From the NCBI GenBank assembly GCA_001970955.1, contig MPUH01000119.1, positions 1 through 64,000 on the forward strand: DNA of 64,000 bases, read 5' to 3'. Origin of the DNA: Stentor coeruleus (taxonomy: Eukaryota > Ciliophora > Heterotrichea > Heterotrichida > Stentoridae). The notes beneath the pieces are model-generated. The model had not been told where the DNA came from. It did no database searches and saw only the letters and a list, made by a program, of their open reading frames with translations. The position numbers and the translations under genes are program-made. Of the stretch, positions 32,126 to 42,041 are shown in pieces. Each line of letters starts with the position of its first letter. The first letter of the stretch is position 1.

Positions 32126-32774
32126 TTTTTTATTGGGAAAAAAATATAAATTGCATTTTTAGTATAATCAGAAGTATAAGTATATGGGTTTCTAGGTTAA
32201 AGTTTAAAGTATAATCAAATCTATTTTCAATTTAAAATTTTAAGTTTTTTCTTTGGTTTTTTGGATGGGTTTATATATGCTTATTCTTTATTACTAATTG
32301 TAAAATTAGACTTGCGACCATATTGATTTTTCTTATTGAGTTATATATAAAAAACACAAATTATTTGAAATTTACATAAACTCTTACCAAAATTTATATA
32401 ATAAAATATTATCTTTACAATAATAAAACAAAAACATCGTTTATAGCTTAAAAATTAATTTTAGTTTTAAACCCTGCTATATTTCCATCAAAACTACACA
32501 AAATTCTAAAAAAACTCATTTCCACTTCAAAAATCCATATTTTTTTTACTACAAAAGTATTACATCTTATTCCACCACATAGCTCTAAACAGTTGCATAA
32601 TTTCATAAAACAAATACAATCTCAAATATTATCTTCTCAAAAAAAAACAAAAAAAAATCCTATTTTTTAACTAAAATCAACAAACTTATCAAAAAAACCC
32701 TCCATCCAAACAGAAAAAATATCCCCAACTATAAAAATCCTAAACTAACCCATCAAAAAAACTTTTATATATAA
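32126..32774. other. Intergenic between divergent ML and SmE genes
   Basis: Duplicated ML promoter region to about 32300, then AT-rich, then C-rich and G-poor at 32660-32760 upstream of SmE. Confidence 0.5.
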
Positions 32775-33059
32775 ATGGATTTTTCAAGGGCAGGTAAAAG
32801 GGTACAGACAATGACCAAACCTCTCGTAAAACATATTTAGACTTTACTATTCTCATTCTTAAGAAGTGGTTCTCGTGTTGAAATCTGGCTCTACGAAAAC
32901 ACCGAGCTTAGAATCGAAGGGAAAATTATAGGTTTTGACGAATACATGAACCTTGTCCTCGAAGACGCATATGAGTTCTCAACAAAAAGACCAGGTAAAA
33001 AGCCTATTGGACGTATCCTTTTGAAAGGGGATAATTTGGCACTCGTTAAGACATCGTAA
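32775..33059 (+). CDS. SNRPE: Small nuclear ribonucleoprotein E (SmE), 15-nt intron
   Basis: Exons 32775-32825 and 32841-33059; the intron 32826-32840 reads GTAAAACATATTTAG and contains an in-frame TAG, so splicing is needed. The product has 89 residues: MDFSRAGKRVQTMTKPL then TLLFSFLRSGSRVEIWLYEN, ELRIEGKIIGFDEYMNLVLE, and IGRILLKGDNLALV. It matches human SmE (IEGCIIGFDEYMNLVLDDA, GRIMLKGDNITLL) across Sm1 and Sm2. SmE is one of the seven ring proteins around U1, U2, U4 and U5 snRNAs. Tail to tail with PHF5A, 61 bp between stops. Confidence 0.95.
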
Positions 33060-33120
33060 ATTCTAGTTAGGTCTAATTAAAACCCTCTCATAAGGGAAAA
33101 TGTGCTTAGTTTTACTTACC

Positions 33121-33453
33121 CTAACGTTTATTAAACCCATACTTTTTCCTTTCATAAAACATATCAGTTTTCGCTGTACCAAGATTTATGATTTTAGGAC
33201 ACCCATCTCTATCTTTTTCTAAACGTACACATTCATAACAGTAATAAGCATCTGATACTCCAATCCCACCACAAACTACACATTTTCCTTGATTGCTTCC
33301 GAAATTACACTCATCACAGATTCTTACAAGAGCACAAGATCTTACATAGCTATCACAAATCACACACCTTCCATCGCATTGTTCACAAACTTTCCCTATT
33401 GATATCCCAGATTGCTTACGACACATGATTAGGTCTGGATGATGTTTAGCCAT
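33121..33453 (-). CDS. PHF5A: PHD finger-like protein 5A (SF3b14b, Rds3)
   Basis: 110 residues, exactly the human length and nearly identical: [60 protein letters not shown], ending [10 protein letters not shown]. All the zinc-binding CxxC pairs are present. It is a subunit of the SF3b complex of U2 snRNP that helps bind the branch point. In a genome with 15-nt introns this branch-point partner is of interest. A decayed copy lies at 31060-31397. Confidence 0.97.
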   Translation of the reverse strand: MAKHHPDLIMCRKQSGISIGKVCEQCDGRCVICDSYVRSCALVRICDECNFGSNQGKCVVCGGIGVSDAYYCYECVRLEKDRDGCPKIINLGTAKTDMFYERKKYGFNKR

Positions 33454-34594
33454 TTTATTAAGATTTTATATGTAATAATAATAGAAAAATAGGTCAGAGA
33501 TAGGGTAGAAAGGGTTGTGGTAGAATTTATGGTTTAAAGAAGATTTATCATGAGAGGTTTTGTGATGGAAGAGGTTGAATAGGATTAGAAGAGTTTGAGA
33601 AGGAATTGTCAGGATTTTTATTTGGTATTTTACAAATTTTATGGAGAAGCACTTTTTTGAAGAAGATGTTGTGGAGGGTATTGCTGGATATATGCATTTT
33701 TGATGACTATGTGATAAAATATAAGATTTTATGTTGGTTAGGAAATAAAAGTTCTGTATTGGAAAAGATGCTTTAAGTTCGCTAAGATGCTAGGATGAGA
33801 TGAAGATATTGCATTTTTTTAAGTTATGGACTTAGAGAATAGGGAAATATGATGAATATAAGAGTTTAGGTATTTAAAACTGGTGAGTTCATATAAAAAC
33901 AAAGACCCTAAAGGTTTTTTATTATAAAACGGTATATAAAATGATAAAAAAGTCAAAGATATAAATAGCAATAGTTATAAAATAGTCAAAATCTTAAAGC
34001 ATTTCTTATAGACATAGACTAATATAAGTATAGAAGGGCTAGGCAATAACTAAAGGTAAAAAATGGTGGCCAACACTTCACATAATGCTATAAGTCCTTT
34101 ACCTCAAACCTTTAATTACCATAATCAATATTTAAACTTCATATCATCCAATCATTAAGCTAGCATAATATCAAAACCCATCTCAAATTTCTAAATTATT
34201 TTTTCAAATCTCATCCATTCTAGTTTATCAAATTTCCTTTATCTTTTCCTCCTTTCCTGCGCAATAAGCCATAACACCTTAACACCCTAAACCCTAAAAG
34301 TTCCTAACAATTTAACCTTTTTATCTTTATAACCCATTCCTGCCAAATCTTTCAAGATAAAAAATATCCAATCTTCATATGTCAAAATCTAAAATTTTAG
34401 TTTTCCCACTTAAAAAAAACCTTTTCCACAGCCCTCCTCCCCCCAACCACACTTTAAATCAATCTCTAGAAAATTCAAAATCTTTTTTTATAATATTTTA
34501 GCATATCTTCCTATAAGAATATTTAAAAATCTTAATCCAAATTGATATTTGCCATACTTTAGCATGGATTATATAATATTAATTCGTAAGGCAA
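33454..34594. other. Long intergenic with G-rich to C-rich switch and telomere-like run
   Basis: G-rich at 33490-33640 and on to about 33860; C-rich and G-poor at 34110-34450. At 34270-34298 there is a degenerate telomere-like run (ACACCTTAACACCCTAAACC). No gene seen. Confidence 0.6.
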
Positions 34595-34936
34595 ATGTTC
34601 AGTATATCAAATATTTCCAATAATATCTATTCAAAGCCTTACGATAATCTAGACAGTCTTCCAGATAGTTTTGATACAATAGAAAGCTTAAATGCAGACC
34701 AGGTATCTGATTCACTAAAATCACCTTCAAAGCCTTCAGATAACAAATTTTTGTTTAAAAGCATATCTTTAGAAACACAAGATTATTATGAAGATCTTTT
34801 TGAAAAACTTAAATTTAGGATTGAGGAAATTGAAGAAAATTTGCCTTGTGTTAATATTAGAGATGACTGTACTGTTAAGCCTAAAGCTGTTGTTATTCGA
34901 CTTGGAGCTAGGCCGAGATTTAACACTACTAAGTAA
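34595..34936 (+). CDS. Small acidic protein, unknown
   Basis: 113 residues. The N-terminal half is Ser/Asp-rich; about 62-82 is a short helical part (YYEDLFEKLKFRIEEIEENL); the end is basic (KPKAVVIRLGARPRF). No domain recognised. Coding is supported by composition and by the C-rich upstream region seen before other plus-strand genes. Confidence 0.55.
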   Translation: MFSISNISNNIYSKPYDNLDSLPDSFDTIESLNADQVSDSLKSPSKPSDNKFLFKSISLETQDYYEDLFEKLKFRIEEIEENLPCVNIRDDCTVKPKAVVIRLGARPRFNTTK

Positions 34937-35459
34937 AATATTTATTAATTAGTATATTTGAAATTTTTATCAGAAGAGATATTAAAAGTTAATGGCTTGA
35001 ATTAGGGTTTATAAGATGGATAAGGGATTTGCAAGATAGCTTGTGGTTTGATGGAAAAAAGATAGTTTTTTAGTTTTGGTATATGCAAATGATGGAAGAA
35101 ATTATCCTTAAGGTGATTTGATATGTATATTTTGTTGTGTGGATTAGGTAAGTATTTTATGCTAAGAAAGTGATTGTTTAAACCTAAAAACAAAAAAAAT
35201 ATTTCAAAATCAGTTATTAACCTAACACTTATACATTAATAAAATCCCCAAATTTTTAATCTACTAATATCCTATTCACTAAATATTCCCATTCATTGCC
35301 TGATTCCTACAACAACTTCTACTAGTATTCCCACAAAATCCTCCAACATTTCCATCAATTTCTCAACAAACTTCAAAAATCCTTCAATTCCCATCAACCT
35401 TAAAAAGCCATTATCAAACCTAAAAATACAAACCCAAAACTAATTTAATAATCCACATA
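34937..35459. other. Intergenic with G-rich to C-rich switch
   Basis: G/T-rich to about 35180, then C-rich and G-poor to the next start. Nothing else seen. Confidence 0.55.
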
Positions 35460-36578
35460 ATGGAAAAGCATAAAAAACCCCCTCTGATAATCGATAGTGG
35501 TTCAAGTACAATCAAAGCTGGTCTTGCTGGAGATAAAATCCCATCTTTAACAATCCCATCCTTTGTAGGTCGAGCAAAGTTCCCTCATACTTTAAAAAAA
35601 AGAACTTCAGATACATATGTAGGCTTTGAAGCAGAAAGAAACATATCTCAACTGAAATTAAGATATCCAATAAGCCGAGGAAAAGTTGAAAATTGGGCTG
35701 ATGTTGAAGAATTATGGAAATACGTATATTCAGCTCTTAGTCTAACTACAAATGCTCAACCTGTAATAATAAGTGAAACTTCATTCAACCCTTGCGAGAA
35801 TCGAGAAAAAACAGCTGAAATATTTTTTGAGACTTTTAATGTTCCAGGCATGCTCTTAGCAAGCCAAGGTATTTTATCCCTTTATTCTACAGGATCAACA
35901 ACAGGGGTTATTTTAGACTGTGGTGAAGGTACAACACAAATAACCCCAATATATGAAGGTTTTTCTATAGCTCAAGCTATTACCCGTATGGATCTTGCAG
36001 GAAAAGATCTTACTGAACATCTTATACGTTTACTTATGAGATCAGGATATAGTATTAGTTCTTCTCATGATATAGAACTTGCTAGGACTATAAAAGAACA
36101 AAAATGCTATGTCAGCCCTGCTAAAATCGATATGAATAGTCCTTTAGAAAAAGCATTACCTGAATCTTTTACTATGCCTGATGGAAGAATTATCCCATTA
36201 GCTAATGAAAGATATTTAGCTGCAGAAATACTTTTTACCCCTGATCGTTTAGGATTAGAACTTCCTGGGATAAGTCAGTTATTGATAAATTCTGTACAAA
36301 ACACGGCAATTGATTTGAGGAAAAATTTGTATTCGAAAATTTATGTTACTGGAGGTACAACGCTTATGACTGGGTTTGGGCAAAGACTTCTTGGGGATAT
36401 TAAGAAAGCAAGTCCAAAAGATGTTAAGGTTAAAATGGTCTTGGCTAATAATAGGATTAATGCCTGCTGGCTTGGAGCATCTGTTTTATCTTCAACTAGT
36501 GAGTTTGGGAATAGTGTTATTAGTAGAAGAAGATATGAGGAAGAAGGGAATAGAATTTTTTATACTTGGCCTTTTTAG
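35460..36578 (+). CDS. Actin-related protein, ARP1 (centractin)-like
   Basis: 372 residues, full actin-fold length. Phosphate loop 1 (IIDSGSSTIKAGLAGDKIP, about 10-28), phosphate 2 (VILDCGEGTTQITPIYEGFS, about 150-169) and the adenosine loop (YVTGGTTLMTGFGQRL, about 298-313) are present. The end, KKASPKDVKVKM and RRRYEEEGNRI, is closest to ARP1 (KKLAPKDVKIRI, KKEYEEDGARS), the filament subunit of dynactin. ASPKDVK is not in conventional actin (APSTMKIKI). It ends WPF instead of the usual KCF or KTF. A divergent actin is the alternative. Confidence 0.75.
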   Translation: MEKHKKPPLIIDSGSSTIKAGLAGDKIPSLTIPSFVGRAKFPHTLKKRTSDTYVGFEAERNISQLKLRYPISRGKVENWADVEELWKYVYSALSLTTNAQPVIISETSFNPCENREKTAEIFFETFNVPGMLLASQGILSLYSTGSTTGVILDCGEGTTQITPIYEGFSIAQAITRMDLAGKDLTEHLIRLLMRSGYSISSSHDIELARTIKEQKCYVSPAKIDMNSPLEKALPESFTMPDGRIIPLANERYLAAEILFTPDRLGLELPGISQLLINSVQNTAIDLRKNLYSKIYVTGGTTLMTGFGQRLLGDIKKASPKDVKVKMVLANNRINACWLGASVLSSTSEFGNSVISRRRYEEEGNRIFYTWPF

Positions 36579-36804
36579 ATAGTTTTTGGTTAAAGATTAG
36601 TTAAGGATAAGAAGTTTTTAAGAATTTCTGTGTTTTTTTTATAGAGAAAATTGTGATTTATGGAATTATAGAAACTTTTTTATCATTTTTTATTGTGAAA
36701 TACAGTTTTTGTAGGGATTTGCTTTTTAGATTATATTTTTTATGGTTTAGTTTAAGTTAGGACTCTATTATTTTTTTCGATAAATTTTAGAAAATAAGTT
36801 ATAA

Positions 36805-37173
36805 ATGCAGCTAAGATACCGATCATCAAGAGATTTGTTCAAATTTGAAGCATCCCATATAGAAATAATAACAGATTTCAAAGAACTTGAGTGTCCAACT
36901 TCAACAAAACGAGCTGTTTTTTCTCCTGATCAAAGCCAAAAAAAACGTAAACACAAGAAATCTGATCAGGCTGCTCTTAGTGGAGTTCTAGGCCTAGCAT
37001 CATTAATTAGTGACCGTGACTTAGAAGATAAAAAGCTATCAGAGCATTGGTTTCAACAGTATCCGTTATCATCACGTAACAATTGGGACTATCTCCCAAC
37101 GGGTATACCATTACAAGGCAAGTCATTATTAACAGCGTCTTTTGACGTTTACTACCAAGATCGAAAGCTTTAG
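36805..37173 (+). CDS. Small hypothetical protein
   Basis: 122 residues with a basic patch (QKKRKHKKSDQ, about 46-56), a short neutral stretch (GVLGLASLISDRDLED) and an aromatic tail. No known domain. The patch may be a nuclear localisation signal. It starts 226 bp after the ARP1-like stop on the same strand. Confidence 0.6.
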   Translation: MQLRYRSSRDLFKFEASHIEIITDFKELECPTSTKRAVFSPDQSQKKRKHKKSDQAALSGVLGLASLISDRDLEDKKLSEHWFQQYPLSSRNNWDYLPTGIPLQGKSLLTASFDVYYQDRKL

Positions 37174-37499
37174 AGTAAGTAATACACATTTATCGTTAGA
37201 ATTAATGATTAGTCTGAGATTTCTTATATATAAAAAGACCTTTGGTTTGAGACCAAGGGTGCTAACAACTATTTTCCTCTTCGGTTATCTTTTTATACTC
37301 TTATAAGCATGGTTTATATCAAATTTTAAGCCTTTATCATAATTTTTTACTTAACTTAACCTATTTCTCAATCAAAACCCCTTTATTTCATTTTAATCCA
37401 CATCCCCAAACTTTATCATAAACTCCAACCATCTCTTCTAAAACCCATATTCCATAAATACTATAACTTATGCATTACTGTAACTATAAAACTACTCAA
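37174..37499. other. Intergenic with hairpin
   Basis: Contains the hairpin listed at 37239-37259 and a C-rich run at 37370-37450. No gene seen between the convergent neighbours. Confidence 0.5.
37239..37259. other. Hairpin, possible RNA element or terminator
   Basis: CCTTTGGT, loop TTGAG, ACCAAGGG: an eight-pair stem with one G-T pair. It lies about 65 bp past the stop of the 36805 gene and is more GC-rich than its surroundings. It could be a 3' processing signal or part of a small RNA. No class recognised. Confidence 0.4.
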
Positions 37500-38060
37500 T
37501 CAAGTCAGTGACCGAGATTTTTTGTACTTACGGCGGACAAAAGTCCCTTCTTTCGCTTGGGTTTCCTGTATTTGAAAATCATGCTCAACTTCAATTTCCA
37601 TCTGTTTCTCATTAATATGATAACTCAATAAGTCTTTTTTCAAATTTTCCAAATACTTGTCATTTTTTGTTGACAGACTCATATCACGGTCAAAAATTGA
37701 ACTGTTTTTAACACTTGCTAAATATTTTTTAGCCTGTTCATCTAAGTGTCTTTTTTCTTCAACATTAATTGGATCTGATTCTAAACATGTATCAAGTTTT
37801 CCTATTAGGATTTGCAGTTCTTTAAGTTTGATACGAATTGCCGCACGTTTTTCTTTTAAAATCACTGCCTGGTCTTTTATGTGTTTTATTATGCAGTTTT
37901 CTAGTTCATTGTTGCAGATGAGGTTTAAGTTGTGAAGGTCATAAAGCTGGGTGATTAGCTGTTCTCGGGTACAAATTAAAGATTTCGACCGTTTGCTGAT
38001 TGTCGCAGATCCAGCTATGGTGTTGTTTATTTTTACTGAGCGCATTGTACAGCAACCCAT
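37500..38060 (-). CDS. Coiled-coil protein with MGCC lipid-anchor start
   Basis: 186 residues. Starts MGCCTMRS: Gly2 is open to myristoylation and Cys3/Cys4 to palmitoylation, although residue 6 is Met, so the signal is less standard than MGSCCS at 27426. About 30-165 is helical and charged (LKEKRAAIRIKLKELQILIG); the tail is basic (RRKYKKSRSLT). No known domain. Confidence 0.65.
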   Translation of the reverse strand: MGCCTMRSVKINNTIAGSATISKRSKSLICTREQLITQLYDLHNLNLICNNELENCIIKHIKDQAVILKEKRAAIRIKLKELQILIGKLDTCLESDPINVEEKRHLDEQAKKYLASVKNSSIFDRDMSLSTKNDKYLENLKKDLLSYHINEKQMEIEVEHDFQIQETQAKEGTFVRRKYKKSRSLT

Positions 38061-38694
38061 TAGATTAGTTTTATTATAACCATGAATAAGTTATTTTTAA
38101 AATGATGAAATACTTGAGAAAAAAATTTAAGTTTCGATCAGGGAAGATGAGAAGTTGGAGGATAAGGGCTGGATTTGTGTCTTGAGATGATTTTTTAATG
38201 GTTTTTTGAATATAAGTAGTGAATTTTTATATTTTAGTGTTTTTGGTGTTTGAGTTGATATTAATATTATAGTAAATATGCTTAGGATATAGTGTGAGGT
38301 TTTAGTGTATTTTTATATATAATTATATGTGATTATTAAAACTTTTTGATTGAGGATGTGATTTGTTGATTTTATTAGTTTCAGCATGCCTGTATTAAAT
38401 TAAATATATAAGATTTTTTCATTTTATTTCATATATTATTTATAACTTGCTATTAAAAACAAGACTTAATTGTCTAAATATACTGATTCTTATTTTCCCC
38501 CTTCTACTAAAAACTGATCATCGTTTTATTTATTATAAAAAAAAATAACACCCTAACACCCAATCCACATTCTGATCATAAAATTTTCTATATCAAAATC
38601 TTTTAAATCTTCAAAAAAAAAACCATTAAGTCAAAAAACAAAACAACTCTTATACTAAATCATCCTAATTAAGGAATTTATCCTATATACAAAA
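38061..38694. other. Intergenic with exact telomere-like 16-mer
   Basis: G-rich left, C-rich right (38480-38690). Holds TAACACCCTAACACCC at 38546-38561. Confidence 0.6.
38546..38561. repeat. Interstitial telomere-like sequence
   Basis: TAACACCCTAACACCC is two exact units of CCCTAACA, the heterotrich telomere repeat as I recall it, away from any assembly join. Confidence 0.6.
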
Positions 38695-39321
38695 CTAAGC
38701 ATTTCCTTTGAACTTAAAAGTATGATAATCAATAAACTGGCTATCAAGGTCAGTCTTTTTAGCTTCATTAATACACCAGCGTTTAATATTTCTATTAATC
38801 TTCCTGTTTATTTTCAACAAATTCTTCTTCCCTAAACTAGGGTTTTCAGCTCTTTTTTCCTTCTGCCCCAAAAGTTCTAGATTATCTGAATTCAAACCTA
38901 CACCCAATGATTTCCTTTCAGCTTTAAGCTTCATTTCAGGGAATTTGACCATTTTTACTATAGTTTTTTTAAAGCTAGGGACATTTTCTGCGATATGTTT
39001 TTCATATGATTTCGTTGAGATATGCTTTAAAAAACAGTCAAGGCCTGTTACAACTTCAAAATGCTGGGTTTTGATTTCAATTGGCCGGTTATTTTTTGGT
39101 GAAGCTGGGAATTCCATGTCTTTAATACAAACGAATTTGCTGGAGTTTTTTGCCATAGAAATTACTTCATCTGATGAAAATGTTGGTCTTACAGGGGATT
39201 CATAGTTTTTACTAAGCTTGACTGAAGAATTACGGAAACCTTCTTTTTGGTCTAGTTTTCGGAAAATCGGATAGTCTGATTTTAGTTTTTCTCTGAGCCG
39301 TTCGACATTATTAAATAACAT
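38695..39321 (-). CDS. Basic protein, unknown function
   Basis: 208 residues, Lys-rich, no membrane segment. C-terminal part very basic (LLKINRKINRNIKRWCINEA). No domain recognised. The gene has C-rich 3' and G-rich 5' flanks on the top strand, like its neighbours. Confidence 0.65.
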   Translation of the reverse strand: MLFNNVERLREKLKSDYPIFRKLDQKEGFRNSSVKLSKNYESPVRPTFSSDEVISMAKNSSKFVCIKDMEFPASPKNNRPIEIKTQHFEVVTGLDCFLKHISTKSYEKHIAENVPSFKKTIVKMVKFPEMKLKAERKSLGVGLNSDNLELLGQKEKRAENPSLGKKNLLKINRKINRNIKRWCINEAKKTDLDSQFIDYHTFKFKGNA

Positions 39322-40243
39322 TATTAGGAAAGTTAAAGATAGTGGTTTGAAGATTAAATTAGTTTTTTGGAAGGGAGATAAAAGATTAGGGTTTAGGGCA
39401 AGTGTGGGTTTTTTATAGATGAGTGAAGGTTTTTTTATTAGAAATGAGGGTTTTTGATAGGGTGCTGATTATATGGAATTTTGCTATGATTGATGAGAGA
39501 TAAGGATTATGTTGGCTTTTGGGTGATTTGGGGAAGTTTAACTGATTGTTTTATTGAAGCTGAAAACTGGATAATTTATTTTGCGTATTAGTTGGTTTGA
39601 CTTATGGTTTTATTTGTAATAAGAGTTTATATAAATGAATTATTTATAAGTAACAGAAATACATTATAATAATGTGTTATTTAAGAGGAAATGAATAAGA
39701 AATAATTTATATAATTTTTAATGTTTTGTGAATATGTGTATATGATATTTATACAGAATATTTTCATGTTTGTGAATATGCATGTATGATATAAAAAATT
39801 GTTTGGTTCTATAAATTGATAATAAAAATTTTAGTTATTGATAGAAGATTGCTATAGTTCTAAATAAACACTTATATATAAAATATTTTATTATAATAAT
39901 TTTTTAAGGTATATACTAATATTATTAAATCCTATCTTGATATTATTTCCTCATAATCAAACTCATATTTATTCCTGAATAAATACTTCAATGGCAAAAA
40001 TCTTATTAATTATTATTATAAATACTTACCAAATCTATATCTTCCAATTAAATCTCAATAAAAAAACATATATTTTCAAGTAAGTAAGCCATACCCTTAA
40101 AATATTAAAACCCCATTATAATCGCTAACTAAATATGAAAAAATCTTATTTTACCTCATTATTCCCAAAGCCTTTCAATACTCTTTTCAAACCATCTCCC
40201 TACAATCATATTCTAAAACTCTCAAAACCTAAAAAAAATCATT
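39322..40243. other. Long intergenic with G-rich to C-rich switch
   Basis: G-rich at 39360-39550, AT-rich in the middle, C-rich at 39930-40240. No gene seen. Confidence 0.55.
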
Positions 40244-41818
40244 CTATTTATTTTTATTATTTTTTTTCACAATAACAGGGGTTTTAGTCCTCTTAATACC
40301 TTTAACAACCTTTTTTCCTTTCCCAGGTGTAGACGCTCTCAGTTTCCCCATTTGATCTTTATTCTCAATACTAACCCTAGGTCTCTCTGAAGGTTCTGTT
40401 TTAAGCTGTAAAGGTGGGACATCATTTTTCATAAGGTTAAGCTTACTATGATTTCTTGGAAATTTTTCTTTTTCTTCAACAAAAGTTTCAAGACTCAATA
40501 TATTAAGATCCTCTTCATCTGTTTCTGAAACTTCAGTATATATAGTTACAGGTGCTTTATCAATCTGTCGTTTCTGGTATTTAAAATCTCTATCTTTATG
40601 TTCTTTTTGTTCTTTATATTCTTTTTGTTCTTTATATTCTTTTTGTTCTTTATATTCTTTATATTCTTTTTGTTCCTTATATTCTTTACTATGATCATTT
40701 TGATTTTTTTTCTGATTTTTTATATTAGCTTTCTCATCCTTTTTACAATTAGGTTTCTTATCATTTACATCAATAATATCTTCTAATAACACATCCCTTC
40801 CTCCAGACCTCTCTGAATGTATAACTTCATAAACAAGTTTTTCCCTTTCACTAACTGGTATTCCTTCTTCTATAAAAAACTCTAAAAGATCAGTTTCCTT
40901 AACATTCCCAGTTAGAATTTTCTCAAATTTCTCCTGTATTTTCCTTGAAGTCAAAGGCGACTTGATCCCATTGGATTTCTGTAATGCCAAAAACTTCTGA
41001 ATCAGCCTTTCTTTAGCTTTTACCGTTAAAATAATGGGTTTTTTTTTTCTGTTTTCTTCAGAATTATTGCCAATATCATAACTAAAATATTCAGGTAAAG
41101 GTGCAGCTAAAGGTGAAGGGGGTTCTGAATAAAGTGAATTAGGGTCAACAAGTTCATAATAACTTCTATACGTATTTTGTGTAATATTAATTAAACTTTT
41201 AGCAACATCTTCTAATGTATTAACCAATAATTGTATATGATTATTCAATTTATCTACAGTATTTTCACAAGGTAGACCATTTAAATCATTATTTGTAGAT
41301 CCTTTAGAACTTAATAAATCAGGATCTGAAGCTATAGGTCTAAAACTGATTTGTTCTTGTAATACATCACTTGGGACTAAAGGTTTTAAAGCTTTTCTTA
41401 GATCAACTTCTAAGTTTTTGAGAAATTCTATAAAACTTGACCTACATCTTTGTTTGTACTCAGAAAGGATTAGAGAGATTTTTTTTATGTCTTTTTGTAT
41501 ATTTCGAGTATTTTCTAAGACAAGACGACGCATGTTAATCATTTGTCGACGTAAAGACTGGATTTCATATTTTATGTTTTTGTAACTATGGGCTTGTTTT
41601 AGATGGGATACTAGGATTTGGTCTTTATCATAGAGTTTTGATGCTAAGTTTGTTATGTCTTCAAATAAAGAAATATCGATAATAACTTTGGAAGATTTAT
41701 CCTAAATAGAAGGTACAGGAAGGATTTCAAGCTCAGCAGAGTCTAAGGTTTTAATGAGGTCTTGATGGGTTTGAGTGATTTCTTTATGAATTTTTTTGAT
41801 TTTTTCAATGTTTACCAT
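40244..41818 (-). CDS. Coiled-coil protein with KEQKEY repeat, 15-nt intron
   Basis: True start at 41818. Exon 1 41818-41717 (34 codons, MVNIEKIKKIHKEITQTHQD); intron 41716-41702 reads GTACCTTCTATTTAG and holds an in-frame TAG; exon 2 41701-40244. 519 residues in total. N-terminal helical part, then a low-complexity EYKEQK run (about 345-375), and a basic, Lys/Pro/Thr-rich tail ending KKNNKNK. No domain recognised. The tail recalls microtubule-binding proteins, but that is a guess. Confidence 0.8.
40598..40690. repeat. Minisatellite inside coding region
   Basis: Units of TTCTTTTTGTTCTTTATA (18 bp, one shorter variant) repeated about five times, encoding EYKEQK on the minus strand. Confidence 0.85.
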
Positions 41819-41842
41819 TATTATGAATGTATTCTTATTTGA

Positions 41843-41943
41843 ATTGATGTGGGTGTTAGGGTGTTAAAAGTGGATTTTATTCTTAGGATAAANATTGATG
41901 TGGGTGTTAGGGTGTTAAAAGTGGATTTTATTCTTAGGATAAA
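41843..41943. repeat. Assembly join with duplicated 50-bp flank
   Basis: N at 41893; copies 41843-41892 and 41894-41943. Each copy contains GGGTGTTAGGGTGTTA, a 16-nt exact match to TGTTAGGG repeats (first at 41851-41866). Confidence 0.85.
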
Positions 41944-42041
41944 GTTAGAAAACTAGTTTTGAAGGTTTTGTTTATAATAAAAGTTCATGTATATAAGAAA
42001 CTGATAATGAAATTATGTGTTGTTTAAAAAATACACAATTA

